A DNA stretch of 64,000 nt from Sporosarcina sp. P2 (GCF_002743255.1 NZ_PDYY01000007.1:1-64000), one strand, 5' to 3'; counted from the first letter of the stretch, positions 1 through 8,252 are shown. The notes: a model not told the origin generated them from the sequence alone. A program made the numbers and translations.

Positions 1-4
1 TCAT
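1..4 (-). CDS. start codon of a left-edge gene (partial)
   Basis: On the minus strand an ATG at 4-2 is preceded by a strong Shine-Dalgarno (AAGGAGG, 11-17) at good spacing and by a sigma-A-like promoter at 62-90. Only the first codon is inside the window, so nothing can be said about the product. The leader contains an inverted repeat (29-58) that may regulate it. Confidence 0.6.
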
Positions 5-28
5 GTGAGTCCTCCTTGGTTATTATTA

Positions 29-58
29 GGGGTCAAGTAGTCGATGCCTTGACACCCC
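29..58 (-). promoter_or_regulatory. inverted repeat in the leader of the left-edge gene
   Basis: GGGGTCAAG (29-37) and CTTGACACCCC (48-58) are complementary with one extra base. The repeat lies between the predicted transcription start (about 55) and the Shine-Dalgarno (11-17) on the minus strand, so it could be an operator or an mRNA hairpin. It has no T-tract, so it is not a terminator. Confidence 0.4.
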
Positions 59-61
59 CGA

Positions 62-90
62 ATCATACCAAGGGGACTTTTCTATTTCAA
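62..90 (-). promoter_or_regulatory. sigma-A-type promoter for the left-edge gene
   Basis: Read on the minus strand, TTGAAA (90-85), a 17-bp spacer and TATGAT (67-62) give a good sigma-A match. It points towards the start codon at position 4 and leaves a leader of about 50 nt. Confidence 0.55.
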
Positions 91-108
91 TAGGGCTCCA
101 CTAACCAA

Positions 109-257
109 ACAGGAATGCTCCGGGAGGATCAGCGAGAGCCGTAGCGAAGGACGGCTTTTGCGAGTAAAAGCGTAGCGTTAGGAGCATGTACTTTAATTGC
201 TAGCATTTGAGTAAGCCACGCCCTCCGGAAAGCGTCCCCAGCTGGAGCTTCAATCCC
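109..257. repeat. long palindromic intergenic repeat, copy 1
   Basis: This is a copy of the dispersed modular repeat also seen near 8.9, 9.5, 13.4, 43.7, 44.0, 47.0, 47.3 and 54.3 kb. It carries the inner module around GAGAGCCGTAGCG / TAGCGTTAGGAGCAT and the right end CCCTCCGGAAAGCGTCCCC followed by AGCTGGAGCTTCAATCCC. It encodes nothing convincing. With the hairpin at 320-348 it accounts for most of the 580-bp gap before the first complete gene. Confidence 0.7.
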
Positions 258-319
258 ATGCCCTAACTAACTAAACATACATTACAAACATCATTCGACC
301 TTGAACTTCAGCACTTTCC

Positions 320-348
320 ACCACACACTACATCAACTAGTGTGCGGT
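320..348. repeat. 10-bp inverted repeat
   Basis: ACCACACACT (320-329) and AGTGTGCGGT (339-348) pair with one mismatch around a 9-nt loop. No T-tract follows on either strand. It is an orphan hairpin in a divergent intergenic region; its function is unknown. Confidence 0.4.
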
Positions 349-513
349 GTTGTTTGATCACATATAAAAAAGGGTACTCTTACTACACATATTCCCATAA
401 CAAACACTAGTAAATACCGCCCGGCTCGCATATCCATATAGTATGAAATGCGTACCTAAAGGATAAAATGAAAATACCAATCCCGCGCGAATCCAATCTT
501 TTGACGGATTGGC

Positions 514-537
514 AGTTTACGCGCTTCTGCGTAAACT
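514..537. promoter_or_regulatory. perfect 9-bp inverted repeat upstream of the 587 gene
   Basis: AGTTTACGC (514-522) and GCGTAAACT (529-537) form a perfect inverted repeat with a 6-bp spacer. It lies just upstream of a TATACT -10-like box (541-546) and 50 bp before the gene start, which is a plausible operator position. No regulator is known. Confidence 0.4.
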
Positions 538-586
538 AGTTATACTAGCTGTACATATCGAAAAAACCTATTCGGAGGTGGGTACC

Positions 587-1156
587 ATGAATGCTGTAAT
601 AGGGTTTGCGAACGCCGCCGAACAACTACAGCGGTATGATGCAATCCGGAAAAAGAATGCTGAAAATGCTTATGAACGACAAACAGAATTTCGTGAACTA
701 GCGCAAAAGACCAAAGATGAATTGGTCACATTGCTGCGCGGAAACTCGCAACCAATTGAAATATCGGAAGAAATGCAAACAGACTTTCAGAAGCTTGGTG
801 CGGGACAGATGAAGAATATCTCGATTCCGCTCGGTAATAACTTGGATGAAACAATTGATTTATGGCGTGAAGTCCGCAAAGAGGCATACTCTAAATCACC
901 ACCAACGACAGCGGATTATCAGCTAGCTAGTAATGCATCTGCGAAAATCACACAAGCTGAACTACAATTAGCGTTACATAATCGGGCCAAAACTATTCGT
1001 GATCTCATGAGTAGCGTCGACAGTACCGCAGCAACTAATAGACCGAATCGTATGCAACAACAATATAGTCATGCATTTACTCTCTATCAAGTGCAAAATC
1101 AAGCCAGAATGAATCAGTACGACATGGATCAGCCACAAATGAATATCAGCATTTGA
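587..1156 (+). CDS. hypothetical protein, helical, 189 aa
   Basis: I do not recognise this protein. ATG 587 is chosen because a clear Shine-Dalgarno (GGAGGTG) sits 7 bases upstream; extending further upstream gives only a TTG without a ribosome site. The product is rich in charged residues and Gln/Asn. It looks largely alpha-helical, with coiled-coil-like stretches around residues 10-45 and 115-140, and a Met/Gln/Asn-rich tail. There is no signal peptide or membrane segment. It is monocistronic, with a 9-bp inverted repeat upstream and a strong terminator downstream, so it is probably a separately regulated cytosolic protein. Confidence 0.75.
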   Translation: MNAVIGFANAAEQLQRYDAIRKKNAENAYERQTEFRELAQKTKDELVTLLRGNSQPIEISEEMQTDFQKLGAGQMKNISIPLGNNLDETIDLWREVRKEAYSKSPPTTADYQLASNASAKITQAELQLALHNRAKTIRDLMSSVDSTAATNRPNRMQQQYSHAFTLYQVQNQARMNQYDMDQPQMNISI

Positions 1157-1175
1157 TCTGATTCGTTTGAAAATG

Positions 1176-1212
1176 AAGCCCGTTTTGCTGGAATCCAGTG
1201 AAATGGGCTTTT
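1176..1212 (+). terminator. rho-independent terminator
   Basis: AAGCCC (1176-1181) and GGGCTT (1205-1210) close a hairpin with inner pairs TTT/AAA and CTGG/CCAG, followed by a T-run. It ends the transcript of the 587 gene. Confidence 0.8.
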
Positions 1213-1269
1213 TCACATTATATATTCTGCTAGCTATCTACTAAATTGAAGAAAAGGGGAGTACTACTT

Positions 1270-1755
1270 ATGTCAAAGAAAAAGTTGCCGAAAACCAACG
1301 CAATTCGCATCATCGAAAGCGAGAAGATTCCCTATGAAATTCATAGCTATCAAACGGATGACAGTCAGAATGATGGGGTTTCCGTTGCGAATAAAACGAA
1401 TGAACCGGTCTCTACCGTTTATAAAACGCTCGTTGCCATGGCAAGTAAAACAGACTTACTCGTCTTTATCATTCCCGTTTCGGATGAGTTAGACTTGAAA
1501 AAAGCAGCGAAAACCGCAGGCTTTAAAAAAGTCGAAATGCTGCCTATGAAAGAATTGACGAAAGAAACGGGCTATGTCCGTGGCGGTTGTTCGCCAATCG
1601 GTATGAAACGTGAATTTCCGACATTTATTGACCAACAAGCTGAAACGCTCGACTATATGTATGTCAGTGCGGGCAAAGTCGGATTGCAAATGAAATTGTC
1701 ACCACAAGACTTGGCACGGGTTGCAAAAGCACAATTTAGTGATCTCGTAAAGTAA
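1270..1755 (+). CDS. ybaK: Cys-tRNA(Pro)/YbaK-type deacylase
   Basis: This 161-aa protein is a YbaK/EbsC-family editing enzyme, which hydrolyses Cys-tRNA(Pro) formed by prolyl-tRNA synthetase. The family signatures are the conserved lysine in VYKTLV (Lys52) and the loop GYVRGGCSPIGMK near residues 101-113. The start at 1270 follows AGGGGAG at 8-base spacing; the in-frame ATG at 1246 has no ribosome site. Length matches the family. It is a single gene between a terminator and the yczE-like gene. The exact tRNA substrate is inferred from the family. Confidence 0.9.
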   Translation: MSKKKLPKTNAIRIIESEKIPYEIHSYQTDDSQNDGVSVANKTNEPVSTVYKTLVAMASKTDLLVFIIPVSDELDLKKAAKTAGFKKVEMLPMKELTKETGYVRGGCSPIGMKREFPTFIDQQAETLDYMYVSAGKVGLQMKLSPQDLARVAKAQFSDLVK

Positions 1756-1779
1756 GTACATAGCAACTTTCTTGATTTC

Positions 1780-1788
1780 TGTTACAAT
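1780..1788 (+). promoter_or_regulatory. extended -10 promoter element
   Basis: TGTTACAAT (TG, one base, TACAAT) lies 38 bp before the start of the yczE-like gene. No good -35 box is visible, as is common for extended -10 promoters. Confidence 0.4.
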
Positions 1789-1826
1789 GAATCCATGAGT
1801 ACACTGATATTTTAGAAGAAAGAAGA

Positions 1827-2471
1827 ATGTATATGCGTAATTTATTAGCTTGGCGATGGATATTTTTCATCGCGGGAATGATGATCATGTCGCTTGGCAT
1901 CTCGTTGATGATTAAAGGTCAGCGGCTTGGGATTGCTCCGTGGGACGTGCTCCATCTCGGTTTGTATCAAAACTTCGGATTAACGATAGGATCATGGAGT
2001 ATTATATCGGGTTTTGTTATCATTTCGGTGACATCGATTATTTTGAGGGAATGGCCGAGACTAGGTACATGGCTTAATATGTTGGTCATCGGATTATTTA
2101 TCGACTTTTTCAACTGGCTTTTACCTGATGTGACTTCATTGACAGTGCAAATTATTTATTTCATCGCCGGTGTATTCGTCTTATCCTATGGGGTAGGAAT
2201 ATATGTATCACCGAATCTTGGGGCTGGACCTCGGGATAGCTTGATGCTGTTGTTTGTTGAAAAGTTTGGCTGGAGTCTTCGATTGGTACGGACCGCGATT
2301 GAAGCGATTGCCACACTTATCGGTTTCTTGCTTGGTGGACCTGTAGGGGTCGGTACATTGGTTGTCGTCCTATTCTCTGGTCAAATCATTCAAATTGCCT
2401 TACCACAATGTAAGAAAATGTTATTGAAGATCACTCATCAAACGGACGAAAAAGTTTTATTACACTATTAA
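1827..2471 (+). CDS. YczE/YyaS/YitT-type integral membrane protein
   Basis: The 214-aa product has about five or six hydrophobic segments (roughly residues 9-30, 50-75, 84-103, 108-130, 155-190). It contains the family hallmarks RLGIAPWDVLHLGL near residues 32-45 and NLGAGPRDSLMLL near 132-144, an internal repeat typical of the YczE family. B. subtilis YczE is linked to surfactin and antibiotic production, but the biochemical role is unknown, so no function is assigned. Start choice is between ATG 1827 and ATG 1833; both have only a weak purine-rich upstream stretch. A terminator follows directly. Confidence 0.8.
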   Translation: MYMRNLLAWRWIFFIAGMMIMSLGISLMIKGQRLGIAPWDVLHLGLYQNFGLTIGSWSIISGFVIISVTSIILREWPRLGTWLNMLVIGLFIDFFNWLLPDVTSLTVQIIYFIAGVFVLSYGVGIYVSPNLGAGPRDSLMLLFVEKFGWSLRLVRTAIEAIATLIGFLLGGPVGVGTLVVVLFSGQIIQIALPQCKKMLLKITHQTDEKVLLHY

Positions 2472-2473
2472 GG

Positions 2474-2503
2474 AGCATAAGCCTACTCGGCTGTGCTTTT
2501 TTT
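2474..2503 (+). terminator. rho-independent terminator
   Basis: AGCATAAGCC (2474-2483) pairs with GGCTGTGCT (2489-2497) and is followed by a run of seven T. It ends the yczE-like gene and shows that the next gene cannot begin at the in-frame GTG 2493. Confidence 0.75.
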
Positions 2504-2540
2504 ATTTACCTATACATATGATGAAATGAAGAAAGAAAGG

Positions 2541-3635
2541 ATGGTCAATATATACGGACATATTACAGAATATATGGGAACGGCTTATACAGGACAAGGC
2601 GTGCAACATAAGTTTGAAGAGTTGCTCACGGAGTCAAAAAAGACGATATTTTTGAAGTGTTTGCCTACGCATTCCTTATCGCAAGTGCTCAATGACTTGG
2701 CGGTCTATTTTGTCAACAAGGGCTTTAGTGTGGATCGATTCATGAATCCTGGACATGTGGATAAAACCGATGCAATTTTCGTTGAAGGACTGGAACTTTT
2801 CATCTTGCAAGCATCCCATCCGGTTTCCTTCGAGCCGACAGATCTTGGTAACCGCCATAAAGTCTTTTGTTTTTATGACGTCTATCATCAAGATCAGCTA
2901 CTCGGACGGCATGATGAGGTGAGTGCTTTGTTGAAAGAAGAGAAAACACGTTTTGGTCAGTCGTTGAAAGAGTTAAAACGGGCAAAAGCGATTCATGATG
3001 AATGGGAAGCAGTGAATATCGCACGCATGGATTGGTCGCGCCACGAAGAGATTACGGAAGAATTAAAGCGAGAATTATTTGGAACGATTGAACTAACGAA
3101 ATCAGCTCATGTCTCGCATCGGATCGTCGGTTCATTATCATCTGGCAGCGCACATGATTTCATCCCGTCTATCACGAAACGTACAAAACGTCGCTTTTTG
3201 ATCAAGGGATTACCGGGCACAGGCAAGTCGACGATGATGCGGGCGTTAGGAGACGAAGCGCAGCGACGTGGGTTAGATGTGTTATACGGTTGGTGTGGAT
3301 TGGATCCCGCAAGTATCGACTTAGTACTGTTTCCTGAGTTATCGGTGTGCCTGTTCGATTCGACACAACCTCATGCCTACGATGCGGAAAGTCCGCGCGA
3401 TGAATTAGTAGATATTGTGCCGTTATGTGCAGAAGATGAAGAAGCCGAGAGACAAATCGATGATATACGACACCGTTATCAAACAGTAATTAGAGAAGCA
3501 GGAAGTCAGATGCAAATCGCGGTACAATCACAAAATAACGTAAGAATTCAAATGGATCGTGCATTAAACGTGGAAGTGTTTGAAAAGAAGTTGCAGGATT
3601 TATATGCCTTTATTAAAGCGTTTGAAGAGAAGTGA
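2541..3635 (+). CDS. PRK06851-type P-loop ATPase with two P-loop halves
   Basis: The 364-aa protein resembles the PRK06851 family of putative nucleotide-binding proteins, built from two tandem P-loop domains. The C-terminal half has an intact Walker A (GLPGTGKST, about residues 225-233) followed by a DVLYGWCGLDPASIDLVL-like segment and LFDSTQPHAYD. The N-terminal half has the matching layout (TIFLKCLPTHSLS, then DRFMNPGHVDKTDAIFVEGL and ILQASHPVSFEP), but its Walker A Gly-Lys-Ser/Thr is lost. Start is uncertain: ATG 2541 follows a purine stretch, ATG 2526 is possible, and GTG 2493 is inside the upstream terminator. It is monocistronic. Cellular role unknown. Confidence 0.75.
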   Translation: MVNIYGHITEYMGTAYTGQGVQHKFEELLTESKKTIFLKCLPTHSLSQVLNDLAVYFVNKGFSVDRFMNPGHVDKTDAIFVEGLELFILQASHPVSFEPTDLGNRHKVFCFYDVYHQDQLLGRHDEVSALLKEEKTRFGQSLKELKRAKAIHDEWEAVNIARMDWSRHEEITEELKRELFGTIELTKSAHVSHRIVGSLSSGSAHDFIPSITKRTKRRFLIKGLPGTGKSTMMRALGDEAQRRGLDVLYGWCGLDPASIDLVLFPELSVCLFDSTQPHAYDAESPRDELVDIVPLCAEDEEAERQIDDIRHRYQTVIREAGSQMQIAVQSQNNVRIQMDRALNVEVFEKKLQDLYAFIKAFEEK

Positions 3636-3651
3636 TTTTGTATAAGATACA

Positions 3652-3678
3652 AAAAAACCGCAGATTTGCGGTTTTTTA
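3652..3678. terminator. bidirectional terminator
   Basis: AAAAAACCGCA and TTGCGGTTTTTT form a hairpin flanked by A and T runs, so it works for the P-loop gene on the plus strand and for bshB2 on the minus strand. It touches the bshB2 stop codon. Confidence 0.85.
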
Positions 3679-4347
3679 CGTGAAATCATGAATATAAAAC
3701 GCTTCGTTATATAACCAGTCAAGTGCATCTTTATCGTTTGCAGCCCATCGTTTTTCCATGTCGGGTAGCATCCAAACCGTCTGGGAGGCATGTGCACGTA
3801 AGGCGGCAATCTTTTTATCTGCCACGTCAGGTGTATGATGCACAACCTGCGGCTCACCAAGTTGGTTCAACGTGTCATTATCGAAGGCTTTCATGTACAG
3901 TACCGGTCGATTCGCTTCCGGCATGCGGCTCATCGCTTCAATCACAGCTACGCCCGTTGCGTTGTGGTCGGGGTGTACAGCAAGCGTTGGGTGGAATGAG
4001 ATGACCAATGAAGGATGTAATTCATCAATGAGGTCAGTCATCATTTTAACCAGCTTTTCCGGATCTTCAAATTCTATCGTTTTGTCGCGCAGTCCCATCA
4101 TGCGTAAATCTGTCAATCCCATTGCATCACACGCATCTAGCAACTCTTGTTTACGGATTTGTGGTAGTGTTTCGCGGTTTGCGAAAGGAGGATTTCCTAG
4201 ATTACGGCCCATTTCGCCTAGTGTCAAGCAAGCATACGTAACGGGTACGCCCATTTCAATATATTGTGCAATCGTTCCAGCGATGCCGAATGATTCATCA
4301 TCAGGATGAGGGAATACAACGAGTACGTGTCGTTCTTTTTGCAACAT
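3676..4347 (-). CDS. bshB2: bacillithiol biosynthesis deacetylase BshB2
   Basis: This 223-aa LmbE/PIG-L-fold zinc deacetylase removes acetate from N-acetylglucosaminyl-malate in bacillithiol synthesis; some relatives also act as bacillithiol-conjugate amidases. The metal-binding signature HPDDES is at residues 14-19 and a second motif, HPDHNATG, is near residues 118-125. The start at 4347 follows AAGGAG (4356-4361) at 8-base spacing; an upstream extension overlaps yojF and lacks a ribosome site. It sits 16 bp downstream of the yojF-like gene, the usual B. subtilis yojF-yojG pairing, so the two are co-transcribed. Confidence 0.9.
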   Translation of the reverse strand: MLQKERHVLVVFPHPDDESFGIAGTIAQYIEMGVPVTYACLTLGEMGRNLGNPPFANRETLPQIRKQELLDACDAMGLTDLRMMGLRDKTIEFEDPEKLVKMMTDLIDELHPSLVISFHPTLAVHPDHNATGVAVIEAMSRMPEANRPVLYMKAFDNDTLNQLGEPQVVHHTPDVADKKIAALRAHASQTVWMLPDMEKRWAANDKDALDWLYNEAFYIHDFT

Positions 4348-4363
4348 CAAAAAATCTCCTTTC

Positions 4364-4714
4364 TTAATAAGTAAATGGTGTTTCGCTAATTTCAAGCGCT
4401 ACCGCTAGTTTTCCATCAGGTCCGAGTCCCGCCATCAGTAAACGATTATGTTCGTCAACTGTATAGTGCGTGATCCCTTGTGCGTAAATCCAACCACTCG
4501 GCAATTTCAAACCGATACGGTGTGGAGATTCGCCCGTCACCTTACCAAGTTCGTAGCGAATAATGACATTACGAATAAATGCGCCGGCATTAAAAAAACC
4601 TTCTTGAAAATGGGAAGCATACGATCCATTTGTCGTTTCTAAATGTATGTAGACATCTTTATTGGCAAAGGAGTCCAGTAACTCCTGTAAACGTTTCACG
4701 TCAACCGTTTCCAT
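4364..4714 (-). CDS. yojF: YojF-family protein (DUF1806)
   Basis: A 116-aa small soluble protein of the YojF/DUF1806 family, habitually encoded next to bshB2. Function is unknown; a role linked to bacillithiol metabolism is suggested only by gene neighbourhood. ATG 4714 has AGGAGG six bases upstream; the ATG at 4720 abuts the Shine-Dalgarno and is too close. It is the first gene of the two-gene minus-strand operon with bshB2. Confidence 0.85.
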   Translation of the reverse strand: METVDVKRLQELLDSFANKDVYIHLETTNGSYASHFQEGFFNAGAFIRNVIIRYELGKVTGESPHRIGLKLPSGWIYAQGITHYTVDEHNRLLMAGLGPDGKLAVALEISETPFTY

Positions 4715-4801
4715 ACTCATCCTCCTAAATCTTGCAGGCATTACGCTGCAATCTTTCTATTTAGTATTATATAGATATTGCAGTTTGAATGCGATTAGAC
4801 G

Positions 4802-4834
4802 GCTTATAAGTCGGGACTACATCTGACTTATAAG
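4802..4834. repeat. perfect 11-bp inverted repeat
   Basis: GCTTATAAGTC (4802-4812) and GACTTATAAGC (4824-4834) are exact reverse complements around 11 bases. The repeat lies directly behind pdxK (minus strand) and before yojF. It lacks a T-tract, so it is either a weak transcript-end hairpin or a protein-binding site. Confidence 0.5.
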
Positions 4835-4840
4835 CATTCA

Positions 4841-5674
4841 TTATACTTCCTGCAACTTTACATGTGGCCCGTCGAACTGATTTTTCGCGCCGTGCATGAC
4901 AGGTCCTACATACTCATTAAGCTTCCAACCGTGCGCAATGGCTGCTGTGACAAACTGCTTCGCTTGAATGACTGCGTCTTTGATCGACAACCCGTTTGCC
5001 AAATTTGCTGTAATAGCAGCTGCAAATGTACAGCCCGCTCCGTGATTATGATAGGTATCGGATCTTTCTGATTTCAGTAACGTAAACGTCGAACCATCGT
5101 AAAACAAATCCACCGCTTCTTCATGATCGAGTTGTTTGCCGCCTTTAATCACGACATTACGAGCGCCGAGTTTATGAATTTTCTGCGCCGCCATTTTCAT
5201 GTCATCTATTGTTTTCGGTGTTTTCATAGAAGCTAATTGTCCCGCTTCGAATAAATTTGGTGTGACGATTTCTGCTTTCGGTAGGAGATAGGTAATCATT
5301 GCATCCGTATTCCCAGGATTCAATACTTCATCCTCACCTTTACACACCATGACAGGGTCGATCACGACATGATCCAAACCAGATTCATCAATTGCCTGAC
5401 CTGCCGTTCGAATGACTTCTTCTGTGCTCAACATGCCGGTTTTGATAGCATCAATTCCAGTAGATAACGCTGTTTTCAATTGGGCCTTTACGACATCAAT
5501 CGGCAATGAGTAGACATTATGTGACCAATTCTGATCGGGATCCATCGTGACAATCACTGTCACTGCCGTCATACCGTACGTACCGTGCTCTTGAAAAGTT
5601 TTTAAATCTGCTTGAATTCCTGCACCGCCTGATGTATCCGATCCTGCAATCGTCAAGGTTTTCTTTAATGACAT
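4841..5674 (-). CDS. pdxK: pyridoxine/pyridoxal/pyridoxamine kinase PdxK
   Basis: The 277-aa ribokinase-fold ThiD-like kinase phosphorylates B6 vitamers in PLP salvage. Recognisable segments are TIAGSDTSGGAGIQADLKT near residues 8-26, DPVMVCKGEDEVLNPGNT near 107-124 and the anion-hole/catalytic region HNHGAGCTFAAA near 210-221. The CKGEDEVLNPGNT stretch is the style of the Bacillota PdxK rather than the HMP-phosphate kinase ThiD. That distinction is from family knowledge, and weak HMP kinase activity is not excluded. AGGAGAG precedes ATG 5674. It is monocistronic. Confidence 0.85.
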   Translation of the reverse strand: MSLKKTLTIAGSDTSGGAGIQADLKTFQEHGTYGMTAVTVIVTMDPDQNWSHNVYSLPIDVVKAQLKTALSTGIDAIKTGMLSTEEVIRTAGQAIDESGLDHVVIDPVMVCKGEDEVLNPGNTDAMITYLLPKAEIVTPNLFEAGQLASMKTPKTIDDMKMAAQKIHKLGARNVVIKGGKQLDHEEAVDLFYDGSTFTLLKSERSDTYHNHGAGCTFAAAITANLANGLSIKDAVIQAKQFVTAAIAHGWKLNEYVGPVMHGAKNQFDGPHVKLQEV

Positions 5675-5868
5675 AATAACTCTCTCCTTCGCATCCTACA
5701 TTTTGTTGTTACGTATAGTATACAACTAATTGTCGAAATACAAACAACTCAGGTATGATGAAAGTCTAGAAAGCTTGTAATACGTACAGATCTTGCCAAT
5801 GAAACTTATTATTCGACAGAACGTATAAATAGAAACGGAGTGTTGGAACAAACGAGAGGATGTGAGCC

Positions 5869-6624
5869 ATGAGTAAGCATGAATCGTCTAAAAGAGAGAA
5901 GAAGGAATGGACGGAAGCCAATGCCCAATCAGCTGTAACATTCGCTGGACGGAAAAAGACCAAACGTAAGCGAAGGGGAGGGATTCTCGAACTTGCTTTT
6001 ACTTTATGGTCTTCATGGAGAAGGACATATATTTTAGTCATTGTACTATTAGTCGCCGCACTTATTACCCTGCCAATCGCAGGCTTTTATTTAATGCAAT
6101 TGGGCTCTACTTTTTCGGAACAAAAGACGGCATTTGTCGAGCGTGTCCAAGAGCTACAGGAACTGACAACGGCAGAAGCTTATTCGAAAGTGCTCATCAA
6201 ACGCACTGACAATGAATTATTCGGTAAAAACATCGGAGTCAATTTTCCTGGGACGAAGCGGAATTTATTAGTAGTCATTCCAGGTTCTATCAAAGCCGGA
6301 ATTGATCTTAGTGAAATCACCCAGCAAGATATGCGAGTGGATGAAGACGAAAAACGTATTGAGCTGACAATACCGAAAGCTGATTTTCTCGGTGGTGCAG
6401 AACTGTACTTCGATAAAGTAGAAGTCTATTCTGTAGAAGGGTTATTCCGTGGAAAAGCAGATATTAAAGAAGGCTATGAGCTAGCGAATGAAGCCAAAAC
6501 ATTAATAATGGAAGAGGCATCCGAACAAGGTGTCCTAGAATCCGCAGAGCAAAATGCAGTAAAAACGCTAAAAGACATGTTTTCATTTGCAGGCTATCAA
6601 CTAGATATTGAATTTAAGGAGTGA
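5869..6624 (+). CDS. DUF4230 membrane-anchored protein
   Basis: A 251-aa protein with a highly basic N-terminus ([10 protein letters not shown] near residues 29-38), one transmembrane helix at about residues 54-76 and a DUF4230-like outer domain. By the positive-inside rule the C-terminal region is extracytoplasmic. DUF4230 has no established function. AGAGGATGTGAG upstream of ATG 5869 serves as ribosome site. The stop overlaps the ribosome site of ung, so the two are probably co-transcribed. Confidence 0.75.
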   Translation: MSKHESSKREKKEWTEANAQSAVTFAGRKKTKRKRRGGILELAFTLWSSWRRTYILVIVLLVAALITLPIAGFYLMQLGSTFSEQKTAFVERVQELQELTTAEAYSKVLIKRTDNELFGKNIGVNFPGTKRNLLVVIPGSIKAGIDLSEITQQDMRVDEDEKRIELTIPKADFLGGAELYFDKVEVYSVEGLFRGKADIKEGYELANEAKTLIMEEASEQGVLESAEQNAVKTLKDMFSFAGYQLDIEFKE

Positions 6625-6629
6625 TGCAT

Positions 6630-7307
6630 ATGGTAGCAGAGTTTCGCAATGATTGGGATCACATACTAAAAGATGAATTCGATAAAACATATTATCAGGA
6701 ATTGCGTACTTTTCTTCGCGAAGAATACACAAATCACATCATCTATCCGCAAATGTCTGATATGTGGACAGCTTTTAAATTGACGCCTTTTCGGGATGTC
6801 AAAGTCGTGATTTTGGGCCAAGATCCTTATCATGGACCCAAACAGGCTCATGGTATGAGTTTTTCTGTCCAGCCTGGCGTAAAAGTGCCACCGAGTTTAC
6901 GTAATATCTTCAAAGAACTATCATCAGATATTGGAATTAATGTCCCGTCTGAAGGAACGTTGACAGGGTGGGCTGAACAAGGTGTATTATTATTGAATAC
7001 TGTACTCACTGTGCGCGAAGGAGCAGCCGCTTCGCATCGTGGGAAAGGTTGGGAACTCTTTACGGACGAAGTCATTCGTAAACTGTCGATGCGCAGTGCA
7101 CCAATCGTTTTCATTCTATGGGGAAGACATGCGCAGGAAAAAACGGCATTGATCAACCGCAGACGCCATGCAATTATCGAATCGCCTCATCCGAGTCCAT
7201 TTAGTGCATCCAGAGGATTCTTTGGCAGTAAGCCGTTTACTAAAGCGAATGAGTATTTACGCGAGTGGGGAGAAGAGCCGATAGATTGGGCGAAAACGAC
7301 CAAGTGA
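6630..7307 (+). CDS. ung: uracil-DNA glycosylase, family 1
   Basis: The 225-aa enzyme excises uracil from DNA as the first step of base-excision repair. Motif A, GQDPYHG, is at residues 63-69 with the catalytic Asp65. The uracil-binding segment is HGMSFSV, and the DNA-intercalation loop motif [13 protein letters not shown] with the catalytic His lies near residues 187-199. ATG 6630 is chosen because AAGGAG (6616-6621) gives 8-base spacing; upstream ATG 6624 and GTG 6621 are too close. It overlaps the DUF4230 ribosome region and is followed by two small genes, as around B. subtilis ung. Confidence 0.95.
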   Translation: MVAEFRNDWDHILKDEFDKTYYQELRTFLREEYTNHIIYPQMSDMWTAFKLTPFRDVKVVILGQDPYHGPKQAHGMSFSVQPGVKVPPSLRNIFKELSSDIGINVPSEGTLTGWAEQGVLLLNTVLTVREGAAASHRGKGWELFTDEVIRKLSMRSAPIVFILWGRHAQEKTALINRRRHAIIESPHPSPFSASRGFFGSKPFTKANEYLREWGEEPIDWAKTTK

Positions 7308-7330
7308 TGAATGAGAAAGGATGTGTAACG

Positions 7331-7507
7331 ATGGCAGTCAATTGCTTCGACTGTATCTTCTTTTATACGACTTGGGATCCCGCAAGTCCGCGGGGCTGCA
7401 AGGCATATGGATTCAAGACGAAAATGTTACCATCTATAGTGGTAAAGCGCTCCTCTGGTATGGAGTGTATGAAATTTGAACCGAAAAAGGGGATGAAAAT
7501 GCGATGA
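7331..7507 (+). CDS. small cysteine-rich protein next to ung
   Basis: A 58-aa protein of unknown function with four cysteines arranged as CFDC at residues 5-8, then GCKAYGFK around 23-30 and GMEC near 45-48. This looks like a small metal- or Fe-S-binding unit. AAGGATGTG precedes ATG 7331. It starts 24 bp after ung and overlaps the next gene by 4 bp, so it belongs to the ung transcript. The metal role is inferred from the Cys pattern only. Confidence 0.7.
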   Translation: MAVNCFDCIFFYTTWDPASPRGCKAYGFKTKMLPSIVVKRSSGMECMKFEPKKGMKMR

Positions 7508-7767
7508 TCACAGCTGCACAAATGCTCGGAGAAATGGAGCGACAAGTCCGCTTGGCGAAACAAACACAGGATGAAGCAGCACGAAGAGAAGCGATCTATG
7601 CTGTGCGAACATTATGTAATTTGATGCTTGGTGATGAAAGGCCATCTGTACCGTCCATCCCGCAAGCTATACAAACGAGCACTGTACATGCGACGCCAAT
7701 TACGTCGCTGAACGAGCAACCATTGCGTGAAGAGGATGCCAATGGAGAGTCGCTGTTTGACTTTTGA
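7504..7767 (+). CDS. ywdI: YwdI-family protein (DUF5327)
   Basis: An 87-aa protein starting at the ATG that overlaps the preceding stop (ATGA). An N-terminal helix (residues 1-45) resembles B. subtilis YwdI, followed by a Pro/Thr/Ser-rich linker and the acidic end ESLFDF. Function unknown. Its position between ung and ywdK matches the B. subtilis neighbourhood. No terminator is obvious after it. Confidence 0.7.
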   Translation: MITAAQMLGEMERQVRLAKQTQDEAARREAIYAVRTLCNLMLGDERPSVPSIPQAIQTSTVHATPITSLNEQPLREEDANGESLFDF

Positions 7768-7865
7768 TAGCACCAAAAATCGTTTAAACACCTGTCATTT
7801 TATATGTTTCAATATGGTAGACTGGAAACAGGATATACAACATTCGTTAGAAAGAAGGAATCATT

Positions 7866-8246
7866 ATGCCGTTTTTCATTATCGCAGGAGCTATTAATGC
7901 CGCGATTGCAGTTGCATTTGGGGCATTTGGTGCACACGCATTGAAAGATCGCCTTTCCGAACATTACTTAGCCGTCTGGGAAACCGCGGTACACTATCAG
8001 ATGTTCCATGCGATTGCATTACTCGCAATTGGTATTTTGATGAGCGACACATTGCTTGGACCATCGACGCAACTATCATGGGCAGGCTATTTAATTCTGG
8101 CGGGTATCGTTATTTTCTCTGGAAGCCTGTATGTACTCAGCTTATCTGGAATCGGAATACTTGGCGCCATCACGCCGATTGGTGGCGTTGCATTCATCGT
8201 AGGGTGGATGATGTTGATCATTGCTGCAGTGAAATTTGGAAGGTAA
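7866..8246 (+). CDS. ywdK: YwdK-family membrane protein (DUF423)
   Basis: A 126-aa small membrane protein with four predicted helices (about residues 3-22, 44-62, 72-92, 98-121). It has the DUF423 signature [15 protein letters not shown] near residues 17-31 and [11 protein letters not shown] near 40-50. Molecular function is not known. AAAGGAAT precedes ATG 7866. It has its own terminator, convergent with gerQ. Confidence 0.85.
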   Translation: MPFFIIAGAINAAIAVAFGAFGAHALKDRLSEHYLAVWETAVHYQMFHAIALLAIGILMSDTLLGPSTQLSWAGYLILAGIVIFSGSLYVLSLSGIGILGAITPIGGVAFIVGWMMLIIAAVKFGR

Positions 8247-8252
8247 CATAGG

